A DNA stretch of 44,754 bases from an uncultured Pseudomonadota bacterium (GCA_949283075.1 CASDRH010000016.1:1-44754), one strand, 5' to 3'. Numbered from the stretch's first letter, positions 1-8,552 are shown. A program made the numbers and translations. Notes: generated by a model not told the origin, from the sequence alone.

Positions 1-90
1 AAATTTATTATTATGATTGTGCTTTAAAGTAGGCATACAGCAAATTGTATATATAATAAAATTATAATCAAGAAATAATTAAGGAAAGGC

Positions 91-138
91 CAACCGATGC
101 ATCAATGAGGTTGTTTAAGAGTGCTAATACATCGGTTG
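91..138 (+). repeat. Conserved-loop hairpin, copy 1 (GAGGTTGT loop)
   Basis: Stem CAACCGATG (91-99) pairs exactly with CATCGGTTG (130-138). The 30-nt loop carries GAGGTTGT at 107-114. It lies about 50 bp past the stop of the exported-protein gene at 188-625, with the loop motif on the strand opposite that gene. The four other hairpins in the window share the loop motif but have unrelated stem sequences. This copy is the most divergent: its loop is longer and reads GTTGTTT where the others read GTTGTG. Confidence 0.7.
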
Positions 139-149
139 ATGAAAAATAT

Positions 150-185
150 AAAAACCGGTCAAAAAAGCAAATCCGACCGGTTTTG
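150..185 (-). terminator. Rho-independent terminator of the 188-625 gene
   Basis: AAAACCGGTC and GACCGGTTTT form a 10-bp GC-cored stem just after the stop codon of the leftward gene. The stem is followed in its direction of transcription by further T residues. The sense strand also carries GGTCGG here, a motif shared with the 3' flanks of the sister genes at 29.2 kb and 35.3 kb. Confidence 0.7.
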
Positions 186-187
186 AA

Positions 188-625
188 CTAATATTCAATT
201 AAGTTAGGGTCTATAACAGCTTGGCCGAATTCTACTTTTTCAAGTTTTATTGCTCCTTGTTTTAATATTAATGGAGTGTCCCTTGGTATGTCTGCACATT
301 CTACACATACCCAGCGGTCGCCAAAATTACCACCCTCCTGCCTGTATCCTATTTCCCAATCTTGTTTTACACAATACTGTCCTACTCCACACTCTACTTT
401 TCCATTTTCACAACCTCTGTTATCATTACAATCTCCTTCTCCTCCATTAGAATATTTACAATACTGATTTTGTGCTGGTCCATATAAACCATTCCATCCA
501 CCTCCAAATGTTCTATTCTTACAAGGTGCAGCAAAAGACTGATTAGAAACAAAGAAAATTGATATTATTGATAACGTTAAAAATATTCCTCTATTAACTT
601 TATTTTTTAAATATGTTTTTGTCAT
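188..625 (-). CDS. Exported Cys-rich protein with C-terminal IDPNLIEY tag (family member A)
   Basis: The product is 145 residues. It has an N-terminal signal peptide with a basic start, a hydrophobic stretch at about 13-27, and a likely cut after SFA near residue 32. The mature part has eight cysteines and is rich in Gly and Asn. I recognise no domain. It ends in VIDPNLIEY, the same terminal motif as the proteins at 1058, 29227 and (variant) 35347. A Cys-x-Cys-like tryptophan-flanked segment (WVCVEC) stands about 40 residues before the end. The start is supported by AAGGAG ahead of the ATG. Upstream are a 190-nt structured leader and a promoter shared with the sister genes. Function is unknown; it is presumably periplasmic, surface-attached or secreted, with disulfides. 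Confidence 0.85.
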   Translation of the reverse strand: MTKTYLKNKVNRGIFLTLSIISIFFVSNQSFAAPCKNRTFGGGWNGLYGPAQNQYCKYSNGGEGDCNDNRGCENGKVECGVGQYCVKQDWEIGYRQEGGNFGDRWVCVECADIPRDTPLILKQGAIKLEKVEFGQAVIDPNLIEY

Positions 626-658
626 AGCTTAACTCCTTATTTTATTGATTAACAATAA

Positions 659-849
659 CCATTAACTTTTCAGCTAACAGCTGGAAGTTAAGAACTATGC
701 TACATATTATAGTGTGATTTATTCCACGCACGAAAAACAACCGAAGTTATCTCCGCTTGATTTTATTCAATCACCTTCCAGCATTGCGCTGGCCGGTTAT
801 ATGTAGCAAAGGTTCTTACACCCTTCAGGCTTGGATAAGACCAAGCTTG
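659..849 (-). ncRNA. Structured 5' leader RNA, copy A
   Basis: Read leftwards, the leader starts with a 6-bp hairpin (GCTTGG/CCAAGC, 829-846). Next come the 5' strands AAGAAC and GCTACATAT, a CCAGCGCAATGCTGG hairpin, and a variable region. The complementary 3' strands ATATGTAGC and GTTCTT follow. Immediately after them CTTCCAGC can pair back to GCTGGAAG inside the enclosed loop, giving an H-type pseudoknot. A competing hairpin CAGCT-gtt-AGCTG uses the same CAGC. The S2 3' strand ends about 55 nt before the start codon. Three further copies in the window keep the pairing while changing the sequence. A cis-acting regulatory leader is the simplest reading. Confidence 0.8.
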
Positions 850-855
850 CTTTGA

Positions 856-883
856 ATTATAGTTTTTTTTGCAATTTTTGCAA
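856..883 (-). promoter_or_regulatory. Promoter of leader/gene A
   Basis: -35 TTGCAA (878-883), 16-nt spacer, -10 TATAAT (856-861) reading leftwards. The same hexamers at the same spacing precede all four leader RNAs. Confidence 0.75.
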
Positions 884-913
884 GTTGTGAAATTTTGATT
901 TCAAATAATTATT

Positions 914-960
914 TAAAATGGCAGGCGGGAGGTTGTGCTATTACCGCTCTACCCTATTTA
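914..960 (+). repeat. Conserved-loop hairpin, copy 2
   Basis: The stem arms are GGCAGGCGG (920-928) and CCGCTCTACC (944-953), extendable through TAAAAT/ATTTA. They enclose the loop GAGGTTGTGCTATTA. It sits about 100 bp downstream of the exported-protein gene at 1058-1402, on the opposite strand to it. Only the loop sequence is shared with the other copies. Confidence 0.75.
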
Positions 961-1029
961 GAAATATAAAAATATTTTTCATAACAATATTATTGTTAAG
1001 TATTTGTTAATTTGTTTTAAAACCTTAAA

Positions 1030-1045
1030 TGTTTCACGTGAAACA
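1030..1045. promoter_or_regulatory. parS, ParB binding site
   Basis: TGTTTCACGTGAAACA is a perfect 16-bp palindrome and an exact match to the widely conserved chromosomal parS. It lies just past the stop codon of the leftward gene at 1058. Flanking A/T runs extend the palindrome to AATGTTTCACGTGAAACATT, so it could also form a weak hairpin, but the exact parS match is very unlikely by chance. ParB bound here would nucleate a segregation complex. Confidence 0.85.
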
Positions 1046-1057
1046 TTTTGCGAACAT

Positions 1058-1402
1058 TTAATATTCTATTAAATTTGGGTCGATACGAGAAATTCCAATT
1101 TCTGGCATTGCTGATAATAAATTTACTGTATCAAATTCTCCTTCCCATTCTATACATAAATTTACATAAAGTTCTGGTTGGTTCCACATATCTATACCAA
1201 CTTTATTATTATGAACATAATGGGCGTTTACGTGGCCTAATGCTCTTTTTTCATATTTTTTGCATTTGATTTTTACTTTTACAATATTGTCTTTTGAATT
1301 CTGTTGTGCCGATAATTCATTCGTAAAAATGTATGAAAAAATTGTTATTATAAAAAATAAAAATATGATTTTAACTTTACTTCTTTTGTCTTTGCATAGC
1401 AT
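1058..1402 (-). CDS. Small exported protein with C-terminal IDPNLIEY tag (family member B)
   Basis: The product is 114 residues. It has a basic N-terminus, a hydrophobic segment at about 10-26, and a likely cleavage after LSA near residue 32. The mature protein is short and has only two cysteines, in IKCKKY and NLCIEWE. It ends in GISRIDPNLIEY, nearly identical to the end of the 29227 protein (GISSIDPNLIEY). The ATG at 1402 sits 5 nt after a strong AAGGAGGT. An alternative ATG two codons downstream would give a similar product. A diverged copy of the family leader precedes it. The role is unknown. It is the shortest and most divergent member of the family. Confidence 0.8.
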   Translation of the reverse strand: MLCKDKRSKVKIIFLFFIITIFSYIFTNELSAQQNSKDNIVKVKIKCKKYEKRALGHVNAHYVHNNKVGIDMWNQPELYVNLCIEWEGEFDTVNLLSAMPEIGISRIDPNLIEY

Positions 1403-1488
1403 TGGATACCTCCTTATTTTGTTATATTATTTTCAAGTTCTGTTTAAAAATATTTATTATAAAATATCGCTTTAACATATTGTTTTTA

Positions 1489-1681
1489 CGCGATTTTATA
1501 ATCGACTGGAAGTTGAAAACTATATAACAGAATAGCGTGGCTTATTCACCACAAAAGAATTTGTGCGATAATTCGTCAAAATCAAATCGGCTTATTTGAC
1601 CACCTTCCAGTCAAATGCTGATTTGCTTTTCTGTTATGGAAGTTTTCACGCTTCCGGATTGCATATTTTTTTGACAATCCA
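1489..1681 (-). ncRNA. Structured 5' leader RNA, copy B (diverged)
   Basis: This copy has the same architecture as the other three with almost entirely different helix sequences. The 5' hairpin is GGATTG/CAATCC. The long helix is GAAAAC plus ATAACAGAA pairing with TTCTGTTAT plus GTTTTC. The pseudoknot helix is GACTGGAAG with CTTCCAGTC. The change from GCTGGAAG/CTTCCAGC in the other copies is compensated on both sides. It lacks the AACCGRCC segment seen in A, C and D. About 100 nt separate the S2 3' strand from the start codon, against 55 in the others. Confidence 0.75.
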
Positions 1682-1687
1682 GAATGG

Positions 1688-1715
1688 ATTATAAAGATTT
1701 TTTTACTCTTTGCAA
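1688..1715 (-). promoter_or_regulatory. Promoter of leader/gene B
   Basis: TTGCAA (1710-1715), 16-nt spacer, TATAAT (1688-1693) reading leftwards. Identical hexamers and spacing to the three sister promoters, although the flanking DNA differs. Confidence 0.75.
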
Positions 1716-1776
1716 GTTTCATATTTTTGTGATTGATTTTGTTGACTTTTTTTGCCTTTTTTAGTTGCATTAAATC

Positions 1777-1805
1777 TTGCATTAAAATATGCTTTGTGTT
1801 ATCAT
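1777..1805 (+). promoter_or_regulatory. Likely promoter of the 1858-8477 operon
   Basis: TTGCAT (1777-1782), 17-nt spacer, TATCAT (1800-1805), followed by a short leader with AAAGGTGG ahead of the ATG at 1858. A second TTGCAT lies 12 bp upstream. There is no matching terminator between here and lolD. Confidence 0.45.
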
Positions 1806-1857
1806 TTATGGAAGGGAATTTTGATTATAAGGTAAAAAGGGTAAAGGTGGTATTTAT

Positions 1858-2712
1858 ATGCCAAATGATGAAGACATCAGACAAGATGAAGAATTGTCGT
1901 TAGAACAAATAAAACAACAAAAAATTATTGATAGCATTGCTTGGAAAATGGTTAATATTTTCCGCCAGTTTCACGTGATTAATGGCGGTATCGCTGCCGT
2001 TAATAAGTTTTTTATTACTGCTGATGATAATGTTATAAATGCTATGCGTAAACATCCTAGTGGTAAAAAGCTTGCTGAACATATTTTGAATTTGAAATCT
2101 GGTAAAACTAAAATGGATTCTATCGATGATTTCTTACTTCCTTTCGGTGAAGATGTTTTCGTTGATTTGAAAAATGATATCTATGATAAAGATATTCAAG
2201 TCGCTGAAGAAGGTGCTCCAAAAAATGTCGGTTCAGATGTTCAGGAATTAATGGCTGATATGAAACAAAATGCTGATGAAAGAAGAGCTATGGAGCAAAA
2301 TAATTCAACCCCTCAATTTGATATGACTGGTATTAGCACTTCTGGTAATAATGACTTAATGACTTTGGTTAAATTGATTGATGGATTTAATACTTCTCCA
2401 GACGCTTTGCAACAATTCAAAATGAATCCTATCGTTTCTAGATTGGGTAGTTCTTGGGATACTACTATTTTAGAAGTTTTGCAAAAATCTGCTTTGCCAA
2501 ATGCTAATGATTTGATAAATAAATTTAGAACTTTAACAACTTATGATAAAGCTGTTTCTGTTTGGAATGAAGCTCAGTCAATTGTTAATAATCCTAACAA
2601 TATTGATAAATTAGATGTTGCTTCAAGATTGGAATTCTTTAAAGAGTATCTTTTTATGTTTGGAGATGCTGGTAAAAAATTATATGAAAGTATTCAAGGG
2701 ATGGTTAAGTAA
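1858..2712 (+). CDS. Hypothetical cytoplasmic protein, first gene of the secretin-like operon
   Basis: The product is 284 residues, acidic, and has no signal peptide or membrane segment. I recognise no catalytic motif. The C-terminal 75 residues (pattern YDKAVSVWNEA followed by KEYLFMFGDAG) resemble residues about 95-165 of the next protein (YSDALECWNDA then KENLFAFGDDG), so the two genes share a duplicated helical module. The ATG follows AAAGGTGG. The stop is 2 bp before the next start, so the two are surely co-translated. Function unknown. Confidence 0.85.
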   Translation: MPNDEDIRQDEELSLEQIKQQKIIDSIAWKMVNIFRQFHVINGGIAAVNKFFITADDNVINAMRKHPSGKKLAEHILNLKSGKTKMDSIDDFLLPFGEDVFVDLKNDIYDKDIQVAEEGAPKNVGSDVQELMADMKQNADERRAMEQNNSTPQFDMTGISTSGNNDLMTLVKLIDGFNTSPDALQQFKMNPIVSRLGSSWDTTILEVLQKSALPNANDLINKFRTLTTYDKAVSVWNEAQSIVNNPNNIDKLDVASRLEFFKEYLFMFGDAGKKLYESIQGMVK

Positions 2713-2714
2713 AG

Positions 2715-5054
2715 ATGTCTTTTTTAGATCGTTTAACAAAATCAAATAATGTTGCAAAAGAGGGTATTAATTATATCCGCAACTTATCTTGGTCAACTTT
2801 GTTGAACGAGCTTTATTCTTTTGACCCTCAAGATGAAAGTGCTGTATTTGCAAGAGATAGTATAAATAAATACGCTTTGACTTGTTTCCCAAATTCCGGT
2901 GAAAATTGGTATAATGATGTGAAGGCTAATGTTATTGCTGATAGCAACTTATCAGAATATAAAAAACGTGAATTGATTGAAAAAATTGATGCTTTTAAAC
3001 AATATTCTGATGCTTTAGAATGTTGGAATGATGCAAATATTTTAGTTCGTGGACTTAATGAAATGAATACTAATCCTTCTATTAGTGCTATTGCTGATAA
3101 GGTTTTAATGAACCCTGATAAATATAAAGAAAATTTATTTGCTTTTGGTGATGATGGCGAGGCTGTGTGGGCTGAGATTGAAGAATCTTTCGGTTTAATG
3201 GATCGTGCTTTAAATGGTAATAATTTCCAGCAGGTAAATGATAATTCTGCAGTCGCTCAACAGCAATTTGAACAGGTTCAAAATAACCAAGAAAATAATT
3301 ATGTTAATAACCAAAATAATACTAATTATAATAGTTATATAAACTCTGAAAATTTATCTGCTTCTGCAAATACTTCTGTGAATGTTAATAACAATTATCA
3401 GGATGTTGAAAAAGCTCCTAATATGCCAAAGCCGGCTGTATTTGAAGAAAACAGGATTGAAAGTAATCAAAATAGCTATTCAAATGAAACTGCTTCTGTT
3501 GATAATAAAAATATAAATTCTTTTAATCGAAACAGAGAATATTATTCTAATAATCAACAAAAAAATTCTATTAATAATCAGAATAATTATCAGAACATTC
3601 AACAATATTATCCTGTAAATAAAGTTGAAAGAAATAACATTGTTGAAAATTTAAAAAGCAGTGATTTTTCTTGGGATAATAATGATGATGGTTATAGCCC
3701 AGAAGCATTTGGAAGAAAGGATAATTATTTTGATAATATGCAAAATCCTCCTCCTGTTCCTCAACCGGCTGTAAAAGAAGAGGTTAAAGAAAATATTAAT
3801 GATAATAATAAAATTTATAATGATATGAATTACCAAAATCAAAATGATAATTCATATTCAGTAAATCAAGAAATACAAAATAATTATAGCAATACAGAAA
3901 TACAAAATCAGGATTATAATTCTGTTAATAATTTTGTTGAAGAAAATATTGATGAAGTTCAAAATTCTGATGTTAATCAAAATGATACATTAAATAATAA
4001 TTATCAAGATGTTGTTGTTGAAAATCAGGTTGTTAATAATCAAAATCAAGCTCAATTTAATAACCAAGCTCAACAATATGAAAATAAAGATATTCAAAAC
4101 AATAATATTGAACAACAAAATATTATTGAAAAACCTTTAAATCAAAAAAGTGTTATTATTTCTAAATTTGATAACACTGTATCTTATTTAGATAAAAGTG
4201 ATGATATTTTAAATTTAGTTTGTGTTGAACAAGGAATTCCTAGAGAAAAACATTCTGCTTATTCTTTGATTGTCGATTTGCAAAAATTGGCTATTAAATA
4301 TGGTAATGAAATATTGCAAAATTGGAATAAACATCAGGATTATTTTGCTCAAAAGGGTATTGATAAACAAGCTTTTGCTAATTTAATAAATGAATATATG
4401 CACGATGCTCAAAAGCAAGAAATGGCTTTGAATTCTCATTCTGTCGGTGGGTATTTTGAAACTATTGCCGAAGAAAAGAAAATTTATAATGAAAATAAAT
4501 CTGCAAAACAAAATGATGTTAAAGAACAAATTGTTAATAAGCAATCTGTTGTAAAAGAAAATAAAAACACTTCTGTTGATGAATTTGTTAAAAGCACAAA
4601 ACATGTATATCAATATCAACCTCAACCTACTCAAAATTTGGATAGACAAGATATTTCTAAATTTGATGGTATTGATATCGGTATGATGATGGAAGGTAAT
4701 AGAAATATACAACCTAAAACAAATGCTAAATATAAACAGAATATAAAAGAAACTGTAAGCAATTTAGTTAAAAGTATCATCGATAATGAAAATAAACAGA
4801 AACCTAAAATTAAACAGATGGTTGAAGTTGATAAATTTGAAAATATTAAAAAACAAATTGAAAAAAATTCTGCAAAGTTTAACTCAAATACTAAAAATAA
4901 TGATGAGATTAAACGTGGTAGAGGTCGCCCTAGAAAAGAAGAGATACATCAAGCTAGAAATAATATAAATAATGAAATGAGTAATTTATCTATAAATGAA
5001 TTACAAAATATTATGGAAATTGTTAAACAAATGAAAAAAGAAAAAGTGGCTTAA
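2715..5054 (+). CDS. Long Asn/Gln-rich low-complexity protein with C-terminal AT-hook
   Basis: The product is 779 residues. The N-terminal ~170 residues are helical and carry the WN-x-A ... FGDDG module shared with the preceding gene. From about 175 to 470 it is dominated by Asn, Gln, Tyr and Ser, a prion-like composition predicted to be disordered. A more ordered segment follows at about 480-600. Near the end is RGRGRPRK (residues 734-741), the core of an AT-hook that binds the minor groove of AT-rich DNA. It has no signal peptide. The AT-hook is seen directly; nucleoid binding or phase-separating behaviour is inference. The stop is 3 bp before the lipoprotein gene. Confidence 0.85.
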   Translation: MSFLDRLTKSNNVAKEGINYIRNLSWSTLLNELYSFDPQDESAVFARDSINKYALTCFPNSGENWYNDVKANVIADSNLSEYKKRELIEKIDAFKQYSDALECWNDANILVRGLNEMNTNPSISAIADKVLMNPDKYKENLFAFGDDGEAVWAEIEESFGLMDRALNGNNFQQVNDNSAVAQQQFEQVQNNQENNYVNNQNNTNYNSYINSENLSASANTSVNVNNNYQDVEKAPNMPKPAVFEENRIESNQNSYSNETASVDNKNINSFNRNREYYSNNQQKNSINNQNNYQNIQQYYPVNKVERNNIVENLKSSDFSWDNNDDGYSPEAFGRKDNYFDNMQNPPPVPQPAVKEEVKENINDNNKIYNDMNYQNQNDNSYSVNQEIQNNYSNTEIQNQDYNSVNNFVEENIDEVQNSDVNQNDTLNNNYQDVVVENQVVNNQNQAQFNNQAQQYENKDIQNNNIEQQNIIEKPLNQKSVIISKFDNTVSYLDKSDDILNLVCVEQGIPREKHSAYSLIVDLQKLAIKYGNEILQNWNKHQDYFAQKGIDKQAFANLINEYMHDAQKQEMALNSHSVGGYFETIAEEKKIYNENKSAKQNDVKEQIVNKQSVVKENKNTSVDEFVKSTKHVYQYQPQPTQNLDRQDISKFDGIDIGMMMEGNRNIQPKTNAKYKQNIKETVSNLVKSIIDNENKQKPKIKQMVEVDKFENIKKQIEKNSAKFNSNTKNNDEIKRGRGRPRKEEIHQARNNINNEMSNLSINELQNIMEIVKQMKKEKVA

Positions 5055-5057
5055 ATA

Positions 5058-6389
5058 ATGATAAAAAAATTTTTTATTTTAACATTAAGTATTATATCAG
5101 TTTTCCTTTCTGCATGTGAATTAATCCCAGAAGAAATTGAGGACTTCTATAAGGTTGGTAGCAATCTACCTGATTATATTCCAGAAGGATTTAATGCTCA
5201 ACAAGTTGAACCTGTTGTTCAAAGAAAACCTGTTTCTCCTGTAAAATTGTATGACAGAGAAGCTGTTAGAACACAAGAACTTGTTGAAAAATTTTCTTTG
5301 GAATTACCTATGAGATGTATGGTTGATTGGGAAAATCAAAAGATTTTACAAGCTCAACCTTATGACCCTTCTAAAATGATTTTTAAAAGAACTGATGCGG
5401 GAGACCCTTTACCTTTCCTACGCGTAGATGATTTGTATTTCAAAAATACTCCTGTTAATGAAGTATTACAAGCTTTGTTGAGAAATACTGGTATTGAAAT
5501 CGTTTCTTTTGACCAATATTATAACAATATTACTCTTGATATCGGTGGTAAGTTATCAGATGTTGTTGAGGTTGTTACTCGTGCTGGTGGTATATTTTAT
5601 ACTTATGATGCTAGAAGTAAAACTTTGACTTTGAAACGTGTTGCTAGATGGAGCCTTGTTGTTCCTTATAATAACGATGTTGTGTTAGCTGTTGAAGATG
5701 CTTTACGTGGTGCTAATATAGACAATATCGTTATTGATTGGCCAGTTAAAGAATTCTTATTTTCCGGTGATATAGTTACTGAAAGAACTGTTCGTGATAT
5801 CGTTAATCAATTAAAAGATGAAGAAAACCTTATTGCTTTTGATGTTAATGTTTATCGTGTATATCCTAAAAGTAATCAGCCTATTCGTTGGATGAATTTA
5901 TTAGATGCTTTTGATGAAGGAACTGTCAAAATGTCTTATAAAGGTATTATTGGTCGTGCATTGACTGTAAGTAGTAATTTGAATCCTTCAACTTTGAATA
6001 CTTTTTTAAATCCTTTGAATAATGTTGTTGATGTTGCAAAAGGAACTTTCGTTTTACCAAATCGCTGGCAAGGTCGTTTCGATGTCGGTAGATGCTCTCG
6101 TGAGGTTAGACTTGAAACTGATTTATATATTATGGCTGAACCTGTCATAATTAAAAGTGCTACGAATAAAATTGATAAAGTTGATTTGAAACTTGTTTTA
6201 AGAACTCAAAAAGGTGATATTGCTCAATATCAAGTTCCTGTAAGATTGGGTGATAATGTTTTAATTATTGGTATACCAACTATGTACTTTGTTAAAACTG
6301 AAAAAACTATCATTCCAAATAATACCGAATTGGTTGTTATTGTAAGCCCTAGGTTGATTAGTTTGATTAAACAAGAAAAAAGAAAATAA
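5058..6389 (+). CDS. Secretin-like outer-membrane lipoprotein
   Basis: The product is 443 residues. It has a type II signal peptide with lipobox LSAC, so Cys20 would be lipidated. Residues about 125-200 (VDDLYFKNTPVNEVLQALL onwards) resemble the N0/STN domain of secretins. The C-terminus, ELVVIVSPRLI, matches the last beta-strand of the secretin domain. The secretin core looks shorter than in PilQ or GspD, closer to PilN/BfpB-like or short secretin lipoproteins. It presumably sits in or at the outer membrane. No pilus or type II ATPase, platform protein or prepilin gene is nearby. The two upstream genes are its only obvious partners. Confidence 0.7.
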   Translation: MIKKFFILTLSIISVFLSACELIPEEIEDFYKVGSNLPDYIPEGFNAQQVEPVVQRKPVSPVKLYDREAVRTQELVEKFSLELPMRCMVDWENQKILQAQPYDPSKMIFKRTDAGDPLPFLRVDDLYFKNTPVNEVLQALLRNTGIEIVSFDQYYNNITLDIGGKLSDVVEVVTRAGGIFYTYDARSKTLTLKRVARWSLVVPYNNDVVLAVEDALRGANIDNIVIDWPVKEFLFSGDIVTERTVRDIVNQLKDEENLIAFDVNVYRVYPKSNQPIRWMNLLDAFDEGTVKMSYKGIIGRALTVSSNLNPSTLNTFLNPLNNVVDVAKGTFVLPNRWQGRFDVGRCSREVRLETDLYIMAEPVIIKSATNKIDKVDLKLVLRTQKGDIAQYQVPVRLGDNVLIIGIPTMYFVKTEKTIIPNNTELVVIVSPRLISLIKQEKRK

Positions 6390-6409
6390 TATAAATTATA
6401 AGGTTGTTT

Positions 6410-7693
6410 ATGTTTTCAAAAAATGAATTTTCTATTGCTTTTAGATATCTGAAATCAAAGAAAAAAGAACGCTCTTTATCAATTATTGCAAACTTTTCAT
6501 TAATCGGAATTATGTTAGGTGTTGCAGCAATTATTGTTGTTATGTCTGTTATGAATGGCTTTCGTGATGAGTTAGTAAAAAGAGTTTTAGGTATTAATGG
6601 TCATATTAACTTTTATTCTTATAATGTCAGAAATAAAGAAGATAGTTTTATGGATTATCGTTTAATGAAAAAAGAAATTAGTAAATACCTTGAAACTAAT
6701 TCTGTTAAAAATATTGTTGATGTTTATTCTGTTCAACCTGTTGTCAGTATGCAGGTAATGATTTCAAAATCTGGCAGAGTATCTGGGGCTTTATTAAAAG
6801 GGGTTGATTTTAACGAATTAAATAAAGAAAAATTGATTACTGAAAAATTAACCGGTATGCCATTAGAAGCTTTAACAAATGATGAAATTATTATTGGTTA
6901 TTCGTTAGCTAATAAACTTGGTGTTAATATCGGTGATAAGATAAATATTACTTCTCCTATCGGACGTGTTAGTGCTTTTGGAACTATGCCTTCGGTTAGG
7001 TCTTTTACAGTTGGTGCTATATTTAATGTCGGTATGAGTGAATATGATTCTTCTTTGATTTTTATGCCTATTTTGACTGCTGAAAAATTTATTGGAAAAA
7101 AAGAATTTGAAGCTGATTTCTTTGAGTTATACACAAACAATCCTGAACAGATAGAATTATTAAAAACTGAATTTATTAGCAAAAATTCTAATTTGAGAAT
7201 ATTGACTTGGAAAGAAATGAATTCTTCTTTATATGGCGCTTTGAAAGTTGAAAGAAATGTTATGTTTTTAATCCTTACTTTAATCGTTTTAGTTGCTTCT
7301 TTTAATATTGTTTCTTCTTTGGTTATTTTGGTTAAAAATAAAAGTAAAGATATTGCTATTCTAAAGACTCTTGGTGCTTCTAAACAATCTATTGTAAGAA
7401 TATTCTTTATTGCTGGAGCTTCTCTTGGATTTATGGGAACTGTTTTCGGAGTTTTATTAGGGGTTGTTATATCTACAAACCTTAACAAAATTAAATTGTT
7501 ATTGGATAAATTAACGGGGGCTGATTTATTTTCTCAAGAAATATATTTCTTATCAACATTGCCTTCAAAAATTATTTATACTGATGTGATTTTTATTACT
7601 TGCACTGCTTTAATAATTTCTTTTGTTGCAACAATATTCCCTGCTAAAAAAGCTGGTAAAACTGATCCAATAGAGGCTTTGAGATATGAATAA
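6410..7693 (+). CDS. lolC: Lipoprotein-releasing ABC transporter permease (LolC/LolE)
   Basis: The product is 427 residues with the classic LolC/E layout. One membrane segment near the N-terminus (about 28-48) is followed by a periplasmic domain of about 220 residues. Three membrane segments close the protein (about 285-310, 328-355, 385-410). The N-terminal AFRYLKSKKKE segment is typical. It works with LolD to extract outer-membrane lipoproteins from the inner membrane and pass them to LolA. An ATG at 6410 with AAGG upstream is preferred to an in-frame TTG at 6404. It overlaps lolD by 8 bp. Only one permease is present here, as in alphaproteobacteria that use a single LolC/E-type (LolF-like) subunit. 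Confidence 0.93.
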   Translation: MFSKNEFSIAFRYLKSKKKERSLSIIANFSLIGIMLGVAAIIVVMSVMNGFRDELVKRVLGINGHINFYSYNVRNKEDSFMDYRLMKKEISKYLETNSVKNIVDVYSVQPVVSMQVMISKSGRVSGALLKGVDFNELNKEKLITEKLTGMPLEALTNDEIIIGYSLANKLGVNIGDKINITSPIGRVSAFGTMPSVRSFTVGAIFNVGMSEYDSSLIFMPILTAEKFIGKKEFEADFFELYTNNPEQIELLKTEFISKNSNLRILTWKEMNSSLYGALKVERNVMFLILTLIVLVASFNIVSSLVILVKNKSKDIAILKTLGASKQSIVRIFFIAGASLGFMGTVFGVLLGVVISTNLNKIKLLLDKLTGADLFSQEIYFLSTLPSKIIYTDVIFITCTALIISFVATIFPAKKAGKTDPIEALRYE

Positions 7694-8477
7694 TAAAAAT
7701 AATTTGAATAAGAAAAATTATAAAAAACAATCTGGTAAATTGATTTTACAATTAAAAAATGTTTGTAAAACTTTTATACAAGGTGGAAATAAATTAGAGG
7801 TTTTAAAAAATGCTAATTTAGATGCTTATTCTGGTGAAATTGTTGCTTTGATTGGCCCTTCTGGTTCTGGTAAATCTACTTTATTACATATAGCTGGATT
7901 ATTAGATAAGCAATCAAGTGGTAATATTTTTATTGATGGTAATGATTGTTCTGCTTTATCTGATTCTGTTAAAGATAATGTGCATAAATATTATATGGGT
8001 TTTGTTTATCAAACAAATAATTTGATGAATGATTTTACTGCTTTGGAAAATGTTATGATGCCTTTGTTAATTGCTGGTGAAAAAAAGAAAAATGCCTCTG
8101 TAATTGCAAAAGATGTTATCAATATGATGAAGCTATCTAATCGTGAGAATCACTTTCCTATGCAGTTATCTGGTGGACAACAACAAAGAATTGCTATTGC
8201 AAGAGCTATTGTGAATGATCCTGTTTTATTATTAGCTGATGAGCCTACTGGAAATTTAGACCCAGCAACAAGTGATGAAGTTTTTCAACAGCTTGTTGAT
8301 ATTGTTAAAAATAAAAATTTGTGCTGTATTTTAGCAACTCATAATCCTAGTTTAGCAAAAAAAGCAAATAGAGTATTCATTATGTTAAGAGGCTGTCCTG
8401 TTGAAGTAAATAATGATAATTTGAAATTGTTAAAGGCAGACCCAGAAACAAAAGAATTGATTAAGCATTTTATTTAA
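7686..8477 (+). CDS. lolD: Lipoprotein-releasing ABC transporter ATPase LolD
   Basis: The product is 263 residues. Walker A GPSGSGKS is at 57-64, the ABC signature is LSGGQQQR, Walker B is LLLADEPTGNLD, and the H-loop lies in ATHN. It powers lipoprotein release with the permease encoded immediately upstream. An N-terminal extension of about 17 Lys/Asn-rich residues precedes the conserved core. The start overlaps the permease stop (ATGAataa), implying translational coupling. The last gene of the operon, it ends before a bidirectional terminator. Confidence 0.95.
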   Translation: MNNKNNLNKKNYKKQSGKLILQLKNVCKTFIQGGNKLEVLKNANLDAYSGEIVALIGPSGSGKSTLLHIAGLLDKQSSGNIFIDGNDCSALSDSVKDNVHKYYMGFVYQTNNLMNDFTALENVMMPLLIAGEKKKNASVIAKDVINMMKLSNRENHFPMQLSGGQQQRIAIARAIVNDPVLLLADEPTGNLDPATSDEVFQQLVDIVKNKNLCCILATHNPSLAKKANRVFIMLRGCPVEVNNDNLKLLKADPETKELIKHFI

Positions 8478-8520
8478 TTTTTTAATGCTGAAAAACAAGT
8501 TGGTGTAAGAGGAGCCATAA

Positions 8521-8552
8521 AAAAAATAATCCTATGTTTAGGATTATTTTTT
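8521..8552. terminator. Bidirectional terminator between lolD and infB
   Basis: AATAATCCT and AGGATTATT form a 9-bp stem with a 6-nt loop, flanked by A and T runs on both sides. It can therefore end both the rightward lolD and the leftward infB transcripts. Confidence 0.85.

Noticed and set aside
1582-1782. 66-codon reverse ORF
   Set aside because: It overlaps leader RNA B and its promoter, and has no ribosome-binding site or recognisable protein features.
1969-1978. TTTCACGTGA as a second parS
   Set aside because: Only the central part of parS is present, the outer bases do not match, and it lies inside a coding region.
6404-6409. TTG start for the LolC/E permease
   Set aside because: The AAGG site is correctly spaced for the ATG at 6410, not for the TTG, which nearly touches it.
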